From: Dechloromonas denitrificans
GTDB lineage: Bacteria > Pseudomonadota > Gammaproteobacteria > Burkholderiales > Rhodocyclaceae
Length of the DNA stretch: 44,555 nt
NCBI RefSeq assembly: GCF_001551835.1
Contig: NZ_LODL01000019.1
Location: forward strand, 193,294 to 237,848
Direction of reading: 5' to 3'
Shown: positions 26,168 through 35,224 of the stretch, piece after piece
Numbering within the stretch: the stretch's first letter is position 1
How the letters are laid out: each line of letters starts with the position of its first letter
Position numbers and translations under genes: made by a program
The notes under the pieces: generated by a model
The model's database searches: none
Told to the model about the DNA's origin: nothing
What the model saw: only the letters and a program-made list of their open reading frames with translations

Positions 26168-27385
26168 TCAGAAGACAAAATCCATGGTCACCGAAAACAC
26201 ATCCGTCTTTCCCGTCCAAGCCGCCCGCTCCTGACGGTAGGGAAAAATCGATGCCGGCTCGCCCCGAATAGCGTCCCACTGGGCTTTGATCGCCATATTG
26301 TGGGCAAAGTCCCAGCGCGCGCCGAGTATGGTGGTGTTCTGATCGGCGTGCGAATCCGCCATGATCGAAGCGACCACCGGATTCAGCGTATTGCCTCGCG
26401 AATCGCTATGAATCCAGGAATAGCCGAGATACGGAGTGACCTGCGCAATGCGGTAACCAGCCAGCACGTAGCCGCCCTCGGAGCTCTGGAAAATATTGCT
26501 GCCCTGCTTGATCTTGTTCAGCATCAACTGGAACAGCCACGGGCCGCTGTCGTAGATCGCACCCAGCGAATAATAGTGGCTGCGCGTATTGGCCGTGGTC
26601 AGATACTGGCTCGCCTGAGCCGCTTGCGCCGGCGGCAAATAGGCAGCCAGCACATCGTCGATCGGCATTTCATGACTAAATCGGATATTGGCATAGCTCA
26701 GGCGGAACAGCCAGGCGCCGGCCTGATAGTCGAGATAGCCACCCGCCATGGCCGAACCGTCGATTTTCCACTGCTTGTCGGCGAGCGGAATGTTGGCGTC
26801 GGAAACTCCGTAATAGACCTTGCCGCGCAGCACATCCTCACCGACTGGCACGGTCACCGCCAGATCTGCGCCATCAATCGCGTAAAAGGGCAGATACCAG
26901 AAAAAATCCCCCGGCGGACGTACCGGCAGGTAGGAATAGCCGACCAGCCGCGAATCGGCCAGCATGAAGAACTCCGTTCCCAAGCGGCCGGCACGCAAGC
27001 TCAGTTGCGGATTGGGGTCGTATTTGAGGAAGGCCCAGGAGATTTCCGGCGTAAAAGTCCGGTCGTAACGATAACGACTGGTTGCCTGAATCACCGCCTC
27101 CAATTGCGGCGTCAGTTGCCAGTTGGCCTGCAAGCCCAGGACGCTGTCCACACGAGCGTCCCAACGATCGGTCGCACCGCGGGGCTGCGACAGGTCACGG
27201 ACAAACTCGGCCTGATTGCCGGTGGTCCGGGCCGCCCCCAGCGTCCCGAAGCCGTGCAGGCCGAACGCCGATTCCTCATTCGCAGTTGCCTGTGGCGCAA
27301 CAAGAAGCTGAACGAGCAGGGTGGCAACGGCAAAAAAATTGCCAGCCGCCTGACGAAGAAGGATATCGGCGCGTTGTCGCGTCAT
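26168..27385 (-). CDS. Outer-membrane beta-barrel (porin-like) protein
   Basis: A 405-residue protein. The N-terminal hydrophobic stretch FFAVATLLVQLLVAPQATA (about 17-35) is a signal peptide. The mature chain alternates polar and aromatic residues in strand-length units (FGLHGFGTLGAART, LEAVIQATSRYRYDRTF, YYGVSDANIPL) and ends in DVFSVTMDFVF. A terminal Phe is the signal for insertion by BamA. No known substrate-specific signature is visible. The ribosome site before the ATG at 27385 is poor, so a slightly later start is possible. It lies between the ankyrin gene and the PstS-like gene, suggesting a joint uptake or envelope role. Confidence 0.82.
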   Translation of the reverse strand: MTRQRADILLRQAAGNFFAVATLLVQLLVAPQATANEESAFGLHGFGTLGAARTTGNQAEFVRDLSQPRGATDRWDARVDSVLGLQANWQLTPQLEAVIQATSRYRYDRTFTPEISWAFLKYDPNPQLSLRAGRLGTEFFMLADSRLVGYSYLPVRPPGDFFWYLPFYAIDGADLAVTVPVGEDVLRGKVYYGVSDANIPLADKQWKIDGSAMAGGYLDYQAGAWLFRLSYANIRFSHEMPIDDVLAAYLPPAQAAQASQYLTTANTRSHYYSLGAIYDSGPWLFQLMLNKIKQGSNIFQSSEGGYVLAGYRIAQVTPYLGYSWIHSDSRGNTLNPVVASIMADSHADQNTTILGARWDFAHNMAIKAQWDAIRGEPASIFPYRQERAAWTGKTDVFSVTMDFVF

Positions 27386-27465
27386 CTTATTAATTTGGCT
27401 TACCGGGATTCAAGCTGCGCGATGATAAAGCCATATCGCATGGCCAGCAATCGCCGGCAGCTGCC

Positions 27466-27957
27466 TCAACAGGGCTTGCCCGCCTTGCAGCCTTTCAGTA
27501 TCCACAAGGAAATCACGCCGGCCACCTCGTTGGCCATCACCTTGCGCGCCATTGACGTCGGGTCGCGGCCGGCATTGGTTTTGGCGTAGGGATCGGCCCC
27601 GGCTTCGAGCAAGAGCTGGGCGTGCCGGGCATTCTGGGTATAGGCCGCCATGTGGAGCGGAGTCAGGCCATCGACATCACGGGCATTCGCATCCGCCCCT
27701 GCCGCAATCAAGGCCTTGAGCGCTGCCGGATCCGGATTGGTGGCCGCCAGATGAAGCGGTGTCGAGCCTTGGGCCGTCCGCAGGTCGCGGGCACTCGGCT
27801 CAGCCTTGAGAAGACGCGCAACATCCTGGCCGGAACCGCCCCGCGCTGCATCGTGAATGGCATGGTCGTGCGCACCGAGCGTTGCATCGGCCAAGGCGAC
27901 GGAACTGCCGAGCAGCAACGACAGAAGCAGGGCGAATATTTTTTTCAGCATGTGCAT
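27466..27957 (-). CDS. Secreted ankyrin-repeat protein
   Basis: A 163-residue protein from the ATG at 27957 (a second ATG two codons on is equally possible). The signal peptide is MHMLKKIFALLLSLLLGSSV with cleavage after ALA near 24. About three ankyrin repeats follow: HAIHDAARGGSGQDVARLL, GSTPLHLAATNPDPAALKAL, and GLTPLHMAAYTQNARHAQLL, with the canonical TPLH-AA pattern. The C-terminus carries cysteines (CKAGKPC). It is a periplasmic protein-binding module. It is the first gene of an operon with the beta-barrel and the binding protein. Confidence 0.88.
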   Translation of the reverse strand: MHMLKKIFALLLSLLLGSSVALADATLGAHDHAIHDAARGGSGQDVARLLKAEPSARDLRTAQGSTPLHLAATNPDPAALKALIAAGADANARDVDGLTPLHMAAYTQNARHAQLLLEAGADPYAKTNAGRDPTSMARKVMANEVAGVISLWILKGCKAGKPC

Positions 27958-28041
27958 GAACTCAGTCTGGAAAGCGCTTCCGATTCTAGATGACACCCAG
28001 GAAAAACCATTGATACGGCTCAATCCGGCTGCTTTCGGCAG

Positions 28042-28073
28042 AAAAAAACCCGGCTACTGTGCGCCGGGTTTTT
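28042..28073 (-). terminator. Terminator after the nitronate monooxygenase gene
   Basis: Stem CCCGGC (28049-28054) and GCCGGG (28063-28068), 8-base loop, flanked by A7 on the left and T5 on the right. It can work in both directions; on the minus strand it ends the monooxygenase transcript 15 bases past its stop. Confidence 0.88.
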
Positions 28074-28087
28074 GGAGACTGCCGATC

Positions 28088-29344
28088 TCAGGCAGGCTGC
28101 TGTTCGGGTAGCGCGAGTTTCTGATCGGTGCTGAACTGGTAATCCTTGAAAATGTGTTCAGCCGAGAGAATCTGGTAGCTGCCATCGGCCAGCTTGTACG
28201 TCGTGTCTTTCAGGCGGTAGGTCAGTTGACCGCAGGTCCACAAGTCAAAATTGCGCATGTGGGTGCACAGACAGGTCTTGTCCATCACCGAGACCTTGCG
28301 GGCTCCCGGGTGAGCCGCCACTTCGCGGTTGTAGGCGGTGACGTAGGCACACTTGCCATTGGCGTCGAGCAGATAGCCGTAAGCTTCGCAATTCGGGCGA
28401 ATGCCGTCGCCGATCGCCGGGCTGCCCTTGAGCATGCGCATCGGGTAGCCGGTCGGGGAAATCAGATTGACTTCGATATCCTCTTCGCTGGCCTTGAAGT
28501 ATTCCTGCTGGACCTTTTCCGGCAGGCCGCACTCCTTGGCGACGGTGAAGCGGGTGGCGACTTGGACGGCGGCGGCGCCGGCTTCCAGGAAACCGGCCGC
28601 ATCGCTGCCGGTGAAGATGCCACCGGCCGGAATGACCGGAATATCGAGATGCTCGTCCTGCAGGTACTTGATGACCTCGGCGACGATGGTCGCCAGGTCG
28701 TACTGGGCCCAGTCCAGGCCAAAGCCGAGGTGACCGCCGGCGAGCGGGCCTTCGACCACGATGTAGTCGGGCAGGCGGTTGGTGCGGGCGGACTTCTTCA
28801 GGAAGAGTTGCAGGGCACGCACCGAGGAAACGATGATGCCGAGCTTGGCGTCGCGGAAACGCGGGTGGTCCTCGATCAGCGCGAACGAGCCGAGATGCAG
28901 GCCGGCGGCCAGCGTGATGCCGTCGATGCCGGCGTCGAGCGCGGCCGTCATGCGGACCTTGAGCGTCTCTTTCGGCGCATTCATGGTCAGCTTTTCCATG
29001 CAGTTCACGAAGACCAGGCCGGAACCCTGCTTGCGCTCCATGGTGCTGGCGACGTGCAGGCGGGTCGCTTCGGCGATCTTGCCGAGGTCGAACTTGACCG
29101 GCGACTTGTCTTCGTTCTCGGCGTTGTACTTGTAGAGAGCCAGCTTTTCCTTGACGAACTTCGTCTTGTAACGGCGGTCGGTGACGGTCTTGATCATCGC
29201 GTCCGAGATATGCCCGACGCCGCCCAGCCGGGCCGCCTCAAGAGCCAGATCAGCCGTCGAAATATCAACGCCCATGCCGCCGATCATGATCGGTACAAGC
29301 TCATGCTTGCCCAACCGCAAGCGGAAATCGTCCACACGCTTCAT
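28088..29344 (-). CDS. Nitronate monooxygenase (2-nitropropane dioxygenase) family protein
   Basis: A 418-residue FMN barrel protein. The opening PIMIGGMGVDIST (18-30) binds FMN, EGPLAGGHLG (198-207) is the family's phosphate/active-site motif, and AGGIFTG (240-246) is the second FMN phosphate loop. The C-terminal extension (about 310-400) carries several cysteines (KTCLCTHMRNFDLWTCG), suggesting a metal or iron-sulfur site that simple nitronate monooxygenases lack. The family oxidises nitronates or acts as an enoyl reductase. AAGGA lies before the ATG. It is divergent from nnrS, hinting at a shared nitrogen-oxide stress role. Confidence 0.88.
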   Translation of the reverse strand: MKRVDDFRLRLGKHELVPIMIGGMGVDISTADLALEAARLGGVGHISDAMIKTVTDRRYKTKFVKEKLALYKYNAENEDKSPVKFDLGKIAEATRLHVASTMERKQGSGLVFVNCMEKLTMNAPKETLKVRMTAALDAGIDGITLAAGLHLGSFALIEDHPRFRDAKLGIIVSSVRALQLFLKKSARTNRLPDYIVVEGPLAGGHLGFGLDWAQYDLATIVAEVIKYLQDEHLDIPVIPAGGIFTGSDAAGFLEAGAAAVQVATRFTVAKECGLPEKVQQEYFKASEEDIEVNLISPTGYPMRMLKGSPAIGDGIRPNCEAYGYLLDANGKCAYVTAYNREVAAHPGARKVSVMDKTCLCTHMRNFDLWTCGQLTYRLKDTTYKLADGSYQILSAEHIFKDYQFSTDQKLALPEQQPA

Positions 29345-29520
29345 TGCTATCCTTCAGAAAAGCAGCCGGACCCCATGCGATATCGCAGCCTCGGCTAAGC
29401 GCAGAATTTTACGCGAATGTGAAAGCTCTTGCTTGCCGAGCATGGGATAAATCAAGTCGAGACGAGGTAGTCATCGCTAAACTCGCCACTTTGAGTACCC
29501 CTAGTCGTGAAAGGTTCGCC

Positions 29521-30681
29521 ATGCAGTTCTCGTCCCACCCACTCTGGCTGGTCGGCTTTCGCCCCTTCTTTTCGCTGGCCTGCCTGGCCGGAATGAGCCT
29601 GCCGGTGATCTGGGCGCTGGTCTTCAGCGGCTTGCTCGGCACGCCGGACAGCCCGTTCAGCACGGTGCAGTGGCACGCTCACGAAATGTTCTTCGGCTTC
29701 GGCTGGGCGGTGCTCGGCGGCTTCTTGCTGACCTCGACCAAGAATTGGGTGAATATTCGCGGCTACCATGGCCCGGCCCTGATGCTGCTGACCGCTGCCT
29801 GGCTGTTCGAGCGGATCGGCATGAGCTTCGGCGGTTCCTGGCCGACCGCCCTCTTCCTGTTTTCCAACAACGCGTTTCTCGGCGGCATCGTCGCCATGCT
29901 GCTGTGGACGCTGCTCCGCTTCCGCTCCCAGGACAGTTACCGCGACAACGCCTTCTTCATGGTGATGCTGCCTGCCTTCCTGATCGCCAAATACCTGATG
30001 CTGAACGGCGCCGACTTCAGTGCCGGCTACACGATGGCGATCGGCCTGTTCCGGATGGCTTTCCTGGTCATGCTGGAAAGAACGCTGACCGGCTTCATGA
30101 AAGCGGCCTTCCAGGCGCAGATCCTGCGCCAGCCGAAACTGGACATGCCGATCAAGGTGCTCGGCCTGCTGCTGGTCGTCGAATTTGCCCTACCCCGGCC
30201 GTTGACCGCAGCCATCGCCGGTCTGCTCGCCATCCTGCTGCTGGTCCGCTTCGTTTTCTGGAAACCCCAGCTTGCCTTCAAACGCATCGATATCGGCATC
30301 ATGTATGTCGGCTATCTGGCCATCGTCGCCCAATTGCTGATCGAATCGCTCGGCCATGTCGTCAATTTCGTCTGGATCGGTAGCGTCTCGGTCCATGTCT
30401 TCACCTTCGGCGCCATGGGTTCGGTGATTCCCGCCATGCTGATCCGCATTTCCAAGGGCCATACCGGGCGCAAGGTGGTGTTCGACGGCCTGGACCGGGC
30501 GACGCTCTACATCATGCTGCTTGCCCTCATGCTGCGCGTCGTGCTGCCGCAGTTCCTCCCGGCGCTATACCTGCTCTGGATCCAGCTTTCGGCACTGTGC
30601 TGGTTTGCCTGCTTCGGCATCCTCGCCTGGCGGTATATTCCCTTCCTTCTCCAACCGCGCATCGATGGCAAGGAACACTAA
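29521..30681 (+). CDS. nnrS: NnrS family haem-copper membrane protein (NO tolerance)
   Basis: A 386-residue protein with about 12 membrane helices. The start is the ATG at 29521 ([21 protein letters not shown] six bases upstream); the frame is open for 59 codons upstream but that part is not membrane-like. [12 protein letters not shown] and [22 protein letters not shown] are hallmark NnrS motifs with conserved His. The family protects against nitric oxide and nitrosative stress in denitrifiers. No full FNR/NNR box is visible in the 176-base divergent gap with nitronate monooxygenase, only an ATCAA half-site near 29446. The stop overlaps the next start by one base. Confidence 0.93.
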   Translation: MQFSSHPLWLVGFRPFFSLACLAGMSLPVIWALVFSGLLGTPDSPFSTVQWHAHEMFFGFGWAVLGGFLLTSTKNWVNIRGYHGPALMLLTAAWLFERIGMSFGGSWPTALFLFSNNAFLGGIVAMLLWTLLRFRSQDSYRDNAFFMVMLPAFLIAKYLMLNGADFSAGYTMAIGLFRMAFLVMLERTLTGFMKAAFQAQILRQPKLDMPIKVLGLLLVVEFALPRPLTAAIAGLLAILLLVRFVFWKPQLAFKRIDIGIMYVGYLAIVAQLLIESLGHVVNFVWIGSVSVHVFTFGAMGSVIPAMLIRISKGHTGRKVVFDGLDRATLYIMLLALMLRVVLPQFLPALYLLWIQLSALCWFACFGILAWRYIPFLLQPRIDGKEH

Positions 30682-31142
30682 TGCAAATCTGGGTCGACGC
30701 CGACGCCTGCCCGGTCGTCATCAAGGAAATCATTTTTAGGGCGGCCGAACGCCTGCAGATATCGACCATCCTGGTCGCCAACCAGATGCTGCGCACGCCG
30801 CCGTCGCGTTTCATCCGGGCCATCCAGGTGCCCTCCGGCTTTGACGTCGCCGACCGCCACATCGTCGATCAACTGGCGCCGGGCGACCTCGTCATTACCG
30901 CCGACATTCCGCTCGCGTCCGGCGTCATCGAACGCGGCGCCCACGCGCTCAACCCGCGCGGCGAGCTCTATACCGTGGCCAATATCCGGGAACGGCTGGC
31001 GATGCGCAACTTCATGGAAGAACTGCGCAGCGCCGGCGTCGAAACCGGTGGCCCGGCCGCTTTCAGCCAGGCCGACCGCCAGGCCTTCGGCAACGCACTC
31101 GACCGCTTTTTGGCCAAAAACGGCAGTCGACCGCCGGCCTAA
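30681..31142 (+). CDS. YaiI/YqxD (DUF188) family protein
   Basis: A 153-residue protein of the DUF188 family with the hallmark opening [43 protein letters not shown] and [19 protein letters not shown] are conserved too. The acidic D6/D8 and D-x-x-D pattern resembles PIN-like nucleases, but the activity is not established. The ATG overlaps the nnrS stop (TAATG). The last codons (NGSRPPA) coincide with a diverged copy of the 33-bp element. Its end overlaps the convergent ABM gene by 4 bases. Confidence 0.92.
   Translation: MQIWVDADACPVVIKEIIFRAAERLQISTILVANQMLRTPPSRFIRAIQVPSGFDVADRHIVDQLAPGDLVITADIPLASGVIERGAHALNPRGELYTVANIRERLAMRNFMEELRSAGVETGGPAAFSQADRQAFGNALDRFLAKNGSRPPA
31105..31137 (-). 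repeat. 33-bp dispersed element, diverged copy F
   Basis: On the minus strand: CCGGCGGTCGAC (11 of 12 with the consensus head), middle TGCCGTTTTTGGCC, then AAAAAGC. The middle pairs GCC/GGC around T5, where other copies have A-rich loops. It lies inside the last codons of the DUF188 gene at a convergent gene end. The tail does not match, so membership is tentative. Confidence 0.4.
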
Positions 31143-31444
31143 AGCACCGCCTCGAACAATTCGAGTTGCGGCGGGCCGAGGTAGAAATCGCGCGGCGACT
31201 GCCCGGCCACCATGTGCGCCTTGCGAAAGGCCGCCGACTGCGTCCAGTCGGCGAAAGCCTGTTCCGACGCCCACACCGTGTGCGATGCGAACAGCGTGTA
31301 TTCCTCGTTGGGCTCGGCGCGCAGCAGGTTGAAGCTGATGAAACCGGGCACTTCGCTCAGGTAGCTCTCGCGCTTGCGCCAGTGCTCGACGAAGGCGTCT
31401 TCCTTGCCGAGCGCGATGCGGAAACGGTTCATGGCCAGAAACAT
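31139..31444 (-). CDS. Antibiotic biosynthesis monooxygenase (ABM/HmoA-like) domain protein
   Basis: A 101-residue protein. The start is the ATG at 31444, with AAGGAG six bases upstream. It has the ferredoxin-like dimeric alpha-beta barrel pattern: [22 protein letters not shown], then [35 protein letters not shown]. Relatives include haem-degrading IsdG/HmoA-type proteins and quinol monooxygenases. The substrate is unknown. It lies downstream of the AAA+ gene by 33 bases on the same strand, so the two may be co-transcribed. Confidence 0.88.
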   Translation of the reverse strand: MFLAMNRFRIALGKEDAFVEHWRKRESYLSEVPGFISFNLLRAEPNEEYTLFASHTVWASEQAFADWTQSAAFRKAHMVAGQSPRDFYLGPPQLELFEAVL

Positions 31445-31477
31445 GGGCAACTCCTTGGTTGAGTGGGTTCGAGCATT

Positions 31478-33178
31478 TCACGCCACCGCCAGTTCCATGC
31501 CGCGAAAGATCGAACAGCGGCGGAAGACTTCGACCGTCGGCGGCAACTGTTTCTGCTTGCAATACTTGGCGACCAGCTTGGCCAGGCCCTTGATGTCGCG
31601 CCCGGTCGCTTCTGGAAAGATATCCGGCAAACGCTCGAGCAAGGCCGGCTCGACTGCCAGGGAGAACTGTTCGGTCATCACACCCCAGATTTTCCGGCGG
31701 TCGTCGCGGGTCGGTGGATGGAACTTGATCAGCGCGATGCAGCGCGAGACGATCGCTTCGTCGATCTCGTCCACCCGGTTGGTGGTCAGGAACAGCAGGC
31801 CGTTGAAATACTCCAGCACACGCAGGAAAACGCCGACCACGGCATTCATCGTGATGTTGTCGTCGCGCTTCTTGATATAGACGTCGGCCTCGTCGATCAG
31901 CATCACCGCGCCCCAGCGCTGGGCGCGGGTCAACACTTCCTTCAGCGCCGTTTCCATCGCCGCCACGTTCAACCCGAGCTGACCGGAATGGACGCGGTAG
32001 AGCGGCCGACGGATGATTTCCGAATAGACCTCGGCAGTCAGCGTCTTGCCGACCCCGGCCGGCCCGGCGCACAACACCGTCGTGCCGCCCGACTTACCGG
32101 CAACGATGTCGTCCATCAGCACATCCATCTCGGCGGTCAGGATGTCGATCAGGTCGGTCTGCTCCGGCGGCAAGACCAGCTTATCCTTCAACGCCGGCTG
32201 GTAGGCATAGGGCTGCAGGTCGTCCACATGCACCCAGACGTAATGATGCAGGTCGAGGTGGAACATCAGCAGGTAAAAATGCACCGGCAGTTCGGTGAAC
32301 AAGCCCTTGGCGATGCCGGCCTGGGTGGCCTCGACCTCGGCCTCTTCCTTGCCGGACAGCCGCGAATTGCGCGCCACCCGGCGGACGAACTTGGCCATGA
32401 TGTCGCCGGTCGCATCGAGCGCCAGCACCCGCTCGCCGAGAATGCCCTCGTCGTTGACCAGGCGGGCCGGGCTGCCGGTCGAGGACAGGATGATCTGGTC
32501 CTTGCGCGAATAATCGGTATCGCGATGGGTCGCCGTCGGGTTCTCGGCGAAGTAGCCGACGCCGTTGCCGGAAAACTGCGCGCCGTACTGCGCCCGCCAC
32601 TCGAAGTAACGCGCCGCTCCTTCGTCGTAACTTTGCAGCAATTCCGGCGTTTCCTTGACGAAGCCCTTGGCGGCGAGGATCTCGGGAATGGTCCGGCCGG
32701 CGATATCCGGCCCGGCGATACGTAGGGTCGCCGTCGCCAGCCGCGCCTTGGCGTTGGCTTTCAGTTCGAGAAAGATCTTGCCGGTTTCCTCTTCCGACGG
32801 CGGCGTGAAATCGAGCCGGGTCACGACATAGGCCAGCGGCTTGCCGGTAATGCTGGCCGAAAACAGCCAGCCGCGCGACGCGCCATCGGCCAGATAACGG
32901 GCGATGGCCGGCACCGCCATCTCCAGTTCTTCCGACTCGAAGCGCCGCCCGCCCTCGTGCAGGGCTTTCTGCAGCGTCGCGATCTGCGCCGCCCGCACCC
33001 GCAGTTCCGCCCCGCCCTCGGCATACAGGCCGCGCAGGAAGGCCAGTTCCTCGTCGTTCAGGTTGCCAAACGGAATCTCGACCTTGTTGCCGAAGCGCAA
33101 TTGTTCCTCGACGTAGGCCAGCCGCGGAAAGGCCTGCAGCATCGCCGCGATGTGCGGCCGCTCGATTTGCAGCTTCAT
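31478..33178 (-). CDS. AAA+ ATPase with unrecognised N-terminal region
   Basis: A 566-residue protein from the ATG at 33178 (GGGGAG seven bases upstream). The AAA+ module is at about 335-560: Walker A GPAGVGKT (372-379), Walker B VMLIDEAD (425-432), sensor-1 LTTN, candidate arginine finger in VSRC (477-480), sensor-2 GRD (526-528). The N-terminal 330 residues belong to no family I recognise. They contain a mixed alpha/beta region and a segment (about 298-325, VHFYLLMFHLDLHHYVWVHV) rich in aromatics and His, next to the ATPase. There is no signal or membrane helix. Single-ring remodelling is likely; the client is unknown. Confidence 0.88.
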   Translation of the reverse strand: MKLQIERPHIAAMLQAFPRLAYVEEQLRFGNKVEIPFGNLNDEELAFLRGLYAEGGAELRVRAAQIATLQKALHEGGRRFESEELEMAVPAIARYLADGASRGWLFSASITGKPLAYVVTRLDFTPPSEEETGKIFLELKANAKARLATATLRIAGPDIAGRTIPEILAAKGFVKETPELLQSYDEGAARYFEWRAQYGAQFSGNGVGYFAENPTATHRDTDYSRKDQIILSSTGSPARLVNDEGILGERVLALDATGDIMAKFVRRVARNSRLSGKEEAEVEATQAGIAKGLFTELPVHFYLLMFHLDLHHYVWVHVDDLQPYAYQPALKDKLVLPPEQTDLIDILTAEMDVLMDDIVAGKSGGTTVLCAGPAGVGKTLTAEVYSEIIRRPLYRVHSGQLGLNVAAMETALKEVLTRAQRWGAVMLIDEADVYIKKRDDNITMNAVVGVFLRVLEYFNGLLFLTTNRVDEIDEAIVSRCIALIKFHPPTRDDRRKIWGVMTEQFSLAVEPALLERLPDIFPEATGRDIKGLAKLVAKYCKQKQLPPTVEVFRRCSIFRGMELAVA

Positions 33179-33307
33179 GGTGCCACTCCCCAATTGATCG
33201 TTTCGGGGAAGCCGAGCGAATTCCATGCCGAGCGGGAAAGCGGACAAAGCGACGTTGAAACAATAACTTGGCAAAAGCCGACTTTGTCGGGCAGGCAACA
33301 TTCAATC

Positions 33308-33319
33308 CATGGGATACTC
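33308..33319 (+). promoter_or_regulatory. Probable extended -10 promoter of rlmF
   Basis: CATGGGATACTC, with TG-G-GATACT as an extended -10 box, lies 32 bases before the rlmF start. The same 12 bases precede the MBL gene at 36919-36930 at a similar distance. No clear -35 box. An ATG inside it (33309) is in frame with rlmF but has no ribosome site. Confidence 0.45.
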
Positions 33320-33350
33320 CGCCCCCTCGTCCCCGATCGGAAAACAACAA

Positions 33351-34382
33351 ATGACGGCCCCTGCCCAGAAACCCGGACTGCACCCACGCAACAAGAATGC
33401 CGCCGGCTACGATTTTGCCGCGCTGACGGCGGTCGCGCCGGGGCTGGTCAAGTACGTGATCACCACCAAGGCGGGCACGCCGGGCATCGATTTCGCCAAC
33501 CCCGCCGCCGTCAAGGCCTTCAACCGCGCCCTGCTCGCCCTGCATTACGGCATCAAGGGCTGGGAAATTCCGGCCGGCTACCTGTGCCCGCCGATTCCCG
33601 GCCGCGCCGACTACATCCACCACGCCGCCGACCTGCTCGCCACCTGCAACAAGAAGACGATCCCGACCGGTGCCGGCGTACGCGTGCTCGACATCGGCGT
33701 CGGCGCCAACTGCGTCTATCCGCTGATCGGTGCCGCCGAGTACGGCTGGCAATTCCTCGGGGTCGATATCGACGAAACGGCGCTGGCCAATGCGCAGATG
33801 ATTTTGGGCAAAAACGAGCAGTTGACCGGCATGATCGAACTGCGCCACCAGCCAGTCTGGGAAAACATCTTCACCGGCCTGCTGCGCTCCGGCGAAAACT
33901 TTGAACTGAGCATGTGCAACCCGCCTTTCCACAATTCGCCGGACGACGTGCATGCGGTCAGCCAGCGCAAGTGGAACAACCTCAACAAGCCGGGTGCGAA
34001 AAAGGGCGCGGTACAGCAGCCCCGCCTCAATTTCGGCGGCGGCGGCACCGAGCTGTGGTGCAACGGCGGCGAGCGCGCCTTCGTCAAGAACATGATCGAG
34101 CAGAGCAGCGGCATCCCGAAACGGGTGATGTGGTTTACCAGCCTGATCTCCAAGGCCGAGAACGTCGAACATATCGAAGCCGCGCTGAAGAAGGCCAAGG
34201 TCGTCGACTCGCGCATCATCGCCATGGCGCAGGGCCAGAAGCAGAGCCGCTTCGTCGCCTGGACCTTCATGGGCAACGGCGACCGGGAAAAATGGCGGCG
34301 CGAACGCTGGCAAAGCAGCGCTCACTTCACGCCTTCGCCGGCCCCGGCCCCGACACCGACGGACGACGCAGCCCAGCCCTAA
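33351..34382 (+). CDS. rlmF: 23S rRNA (adenine(1618)-N6)-methyltransferase
   Basis: A 343-residue Rossmann methyltransferase. The start at 33351 gives MTAPAQKPGLHPRNKN, aligning with the MSAQKPGLHPRN opening of E. coli RlmF as I recall it; the ATG at 33309 would add 14 unlike residues. The S-adenosylmethionine motif is LDIGVGAN (113-120), the N6-adenine catalytic motif is NPPF (190-193), and LNFGGGGTELWCNGGE and MAQGQKQSRFVAWTF are family-specific. It modifies 23S rRNA at A1618. Its last 4 bases overlap the convergent WYL gene. Confidence 0.95.
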   Translation: MTAPAQKPGLHPRNKNAAGYDFAALTAVAPGLVKYVITTKAGTPGIDFANPAAVKAFNRALLALHYGIKGWEIPAGYLCPPIPGRADYIHHAADLLATCNKKTIPTGAGVRVLDIGVGANCVYPLIGAAEYGWQFLGVDIDETALANAQMILGKNEQLTGMIELRHQPVWENIFTGLLRSGENFELSMCNPPFHNSPDDVHAVSQRKWNNLNKPGAKKGAVQQPRLNFGGGGTELWCNGGERAFVKNMIEQSSGIPKRVMWFTSLISKAENVEHIEAALKKAKVVDSRIIAMAQGQKQSRFVAWTFMGNGDREKWRRERWQSSAHFTPSPAPAPTPTDDAAQP

Positions 34383-35077
34383 GCCGCGCCCTCCTCGCCA
34401 CGCGCCTTGGCCAGATACTCGCGCCAACGGTGGCCGTGGCGGTCATCGAACGGATCGGCCAGGATATCGACGGCGCCGATCCGGTCCACCCGGAACGTCC
34501 GGAAGTCCTGGCGCAACTCGCACCAGGCACCCAGCGTCCAGCAATGCCCCCAGAAGACCAGGCCGAGCGGCCAGAGCATCCGCTCCGATAGCTCGCCGTC
34601 CGCCCGCCGGTAGCTGACCAGCACTTTCCGCCCGCTTTCCATGCCTTCGCGCAACAGCGCCATCGGCTCGCGCAGCGGCGCCGGCTGCAGGCAATCGGGT
34701 GCCAGAAAGCGCCGGCTGCTGGCACTGATGCGCTGCTCCAGCGCCTGCGGCACCACCGCTTCGATCCGCGCCATCGCCTGCTCCGCCGCCCGGCCGAGCG
34801 CCGAATCGCCCCAGGCCCGGACCAGCTTGGCGCCGACCACCAGCGCCTCCAGTTCGTCGCCGGTAAACATCAGCGGCGGCACCTGATAACCGCGCCGCAG
34901 CCGATAGCCGACGCCGGCCTCGCCATCGATCGGGGCGCCGGATTTCACCAGATCGGCGATATCGCGGTAGATGGTGCGCTCGGAGACTTCCAGCGTGCTG
35001 GCCAGCGCCGCCGCCGTCACCACCCGCCCGTGGCGCAGCAGCAGGATGATCTGGAACAGGCGGTCGGCTGGGCGCAT
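34379..35077 (-). CDS. HTH-WYL domain transcription regulator (YafY/DeoR-like)
   Basis: A 232-residue protein. The N-terminal winged helix (about 1-62) has RLFQIILLLRHGRVVTAAAL and VSERTIYRDIADL. The WYL-type domain follows (about 140-215) with LVSYRRADGE and the core WPLGLVFWGHCWTLGAW followed by RTFRVDRIGAV. WYL proteins sense ligands, often nucleic-acid or stress-related. It is divergent from the VOC gene with a 147-base gap, so it may regulate that gene (inference from position only). Confidence 0.9.
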   Translation of the reverse strand: MRPADRLFQIILLLRHGRVVTAAALASTLEVSERTIYRDIADLVKSGAPIDGEAGVGYRLRRGYQVPPLMFTGDELEALVVGAKLVRAWGDSALGRAAEQAMARIEAVVPQALEQRISASSRRFLAPDCLQPAPLREPMALLREGMESGRKVLVSYRRADGELSERMLWPLGLVFWGHCWTLGAWCELRQDFRTFRVDRIGAVDILADPFDDRHGHRWREYLAKARGEEGAA

Positions 35078-35224
35078 GGCATGGCTCGAAAAACGGGAAT
35101 TTCAGCATAACACGCGCTTTTTCAGGGCTGGCAAAGCCTCCTGACACCATGCTGTCAGTAGCCCCCGGCCACAATGCGCTGCATCAACGGCATCCCGCCG
35201 CTGAATTTGACCAAGGAAAACCTC

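Noticed and set aside
29436..29452. Possible FNR/NNR box upstream of nnrS
   Set aside because: Only an ATCAA half-site is present; the TTGAT arm at the right spacing is missing.
32181..34427. A 748-codon minus-strand frame across the AAA+ gene and rlmF
   Set aside because: It overlaps two well-supported genes, one on each strand, and its translation has no recognisable domain and is rich in Arg/Gly/Ala.
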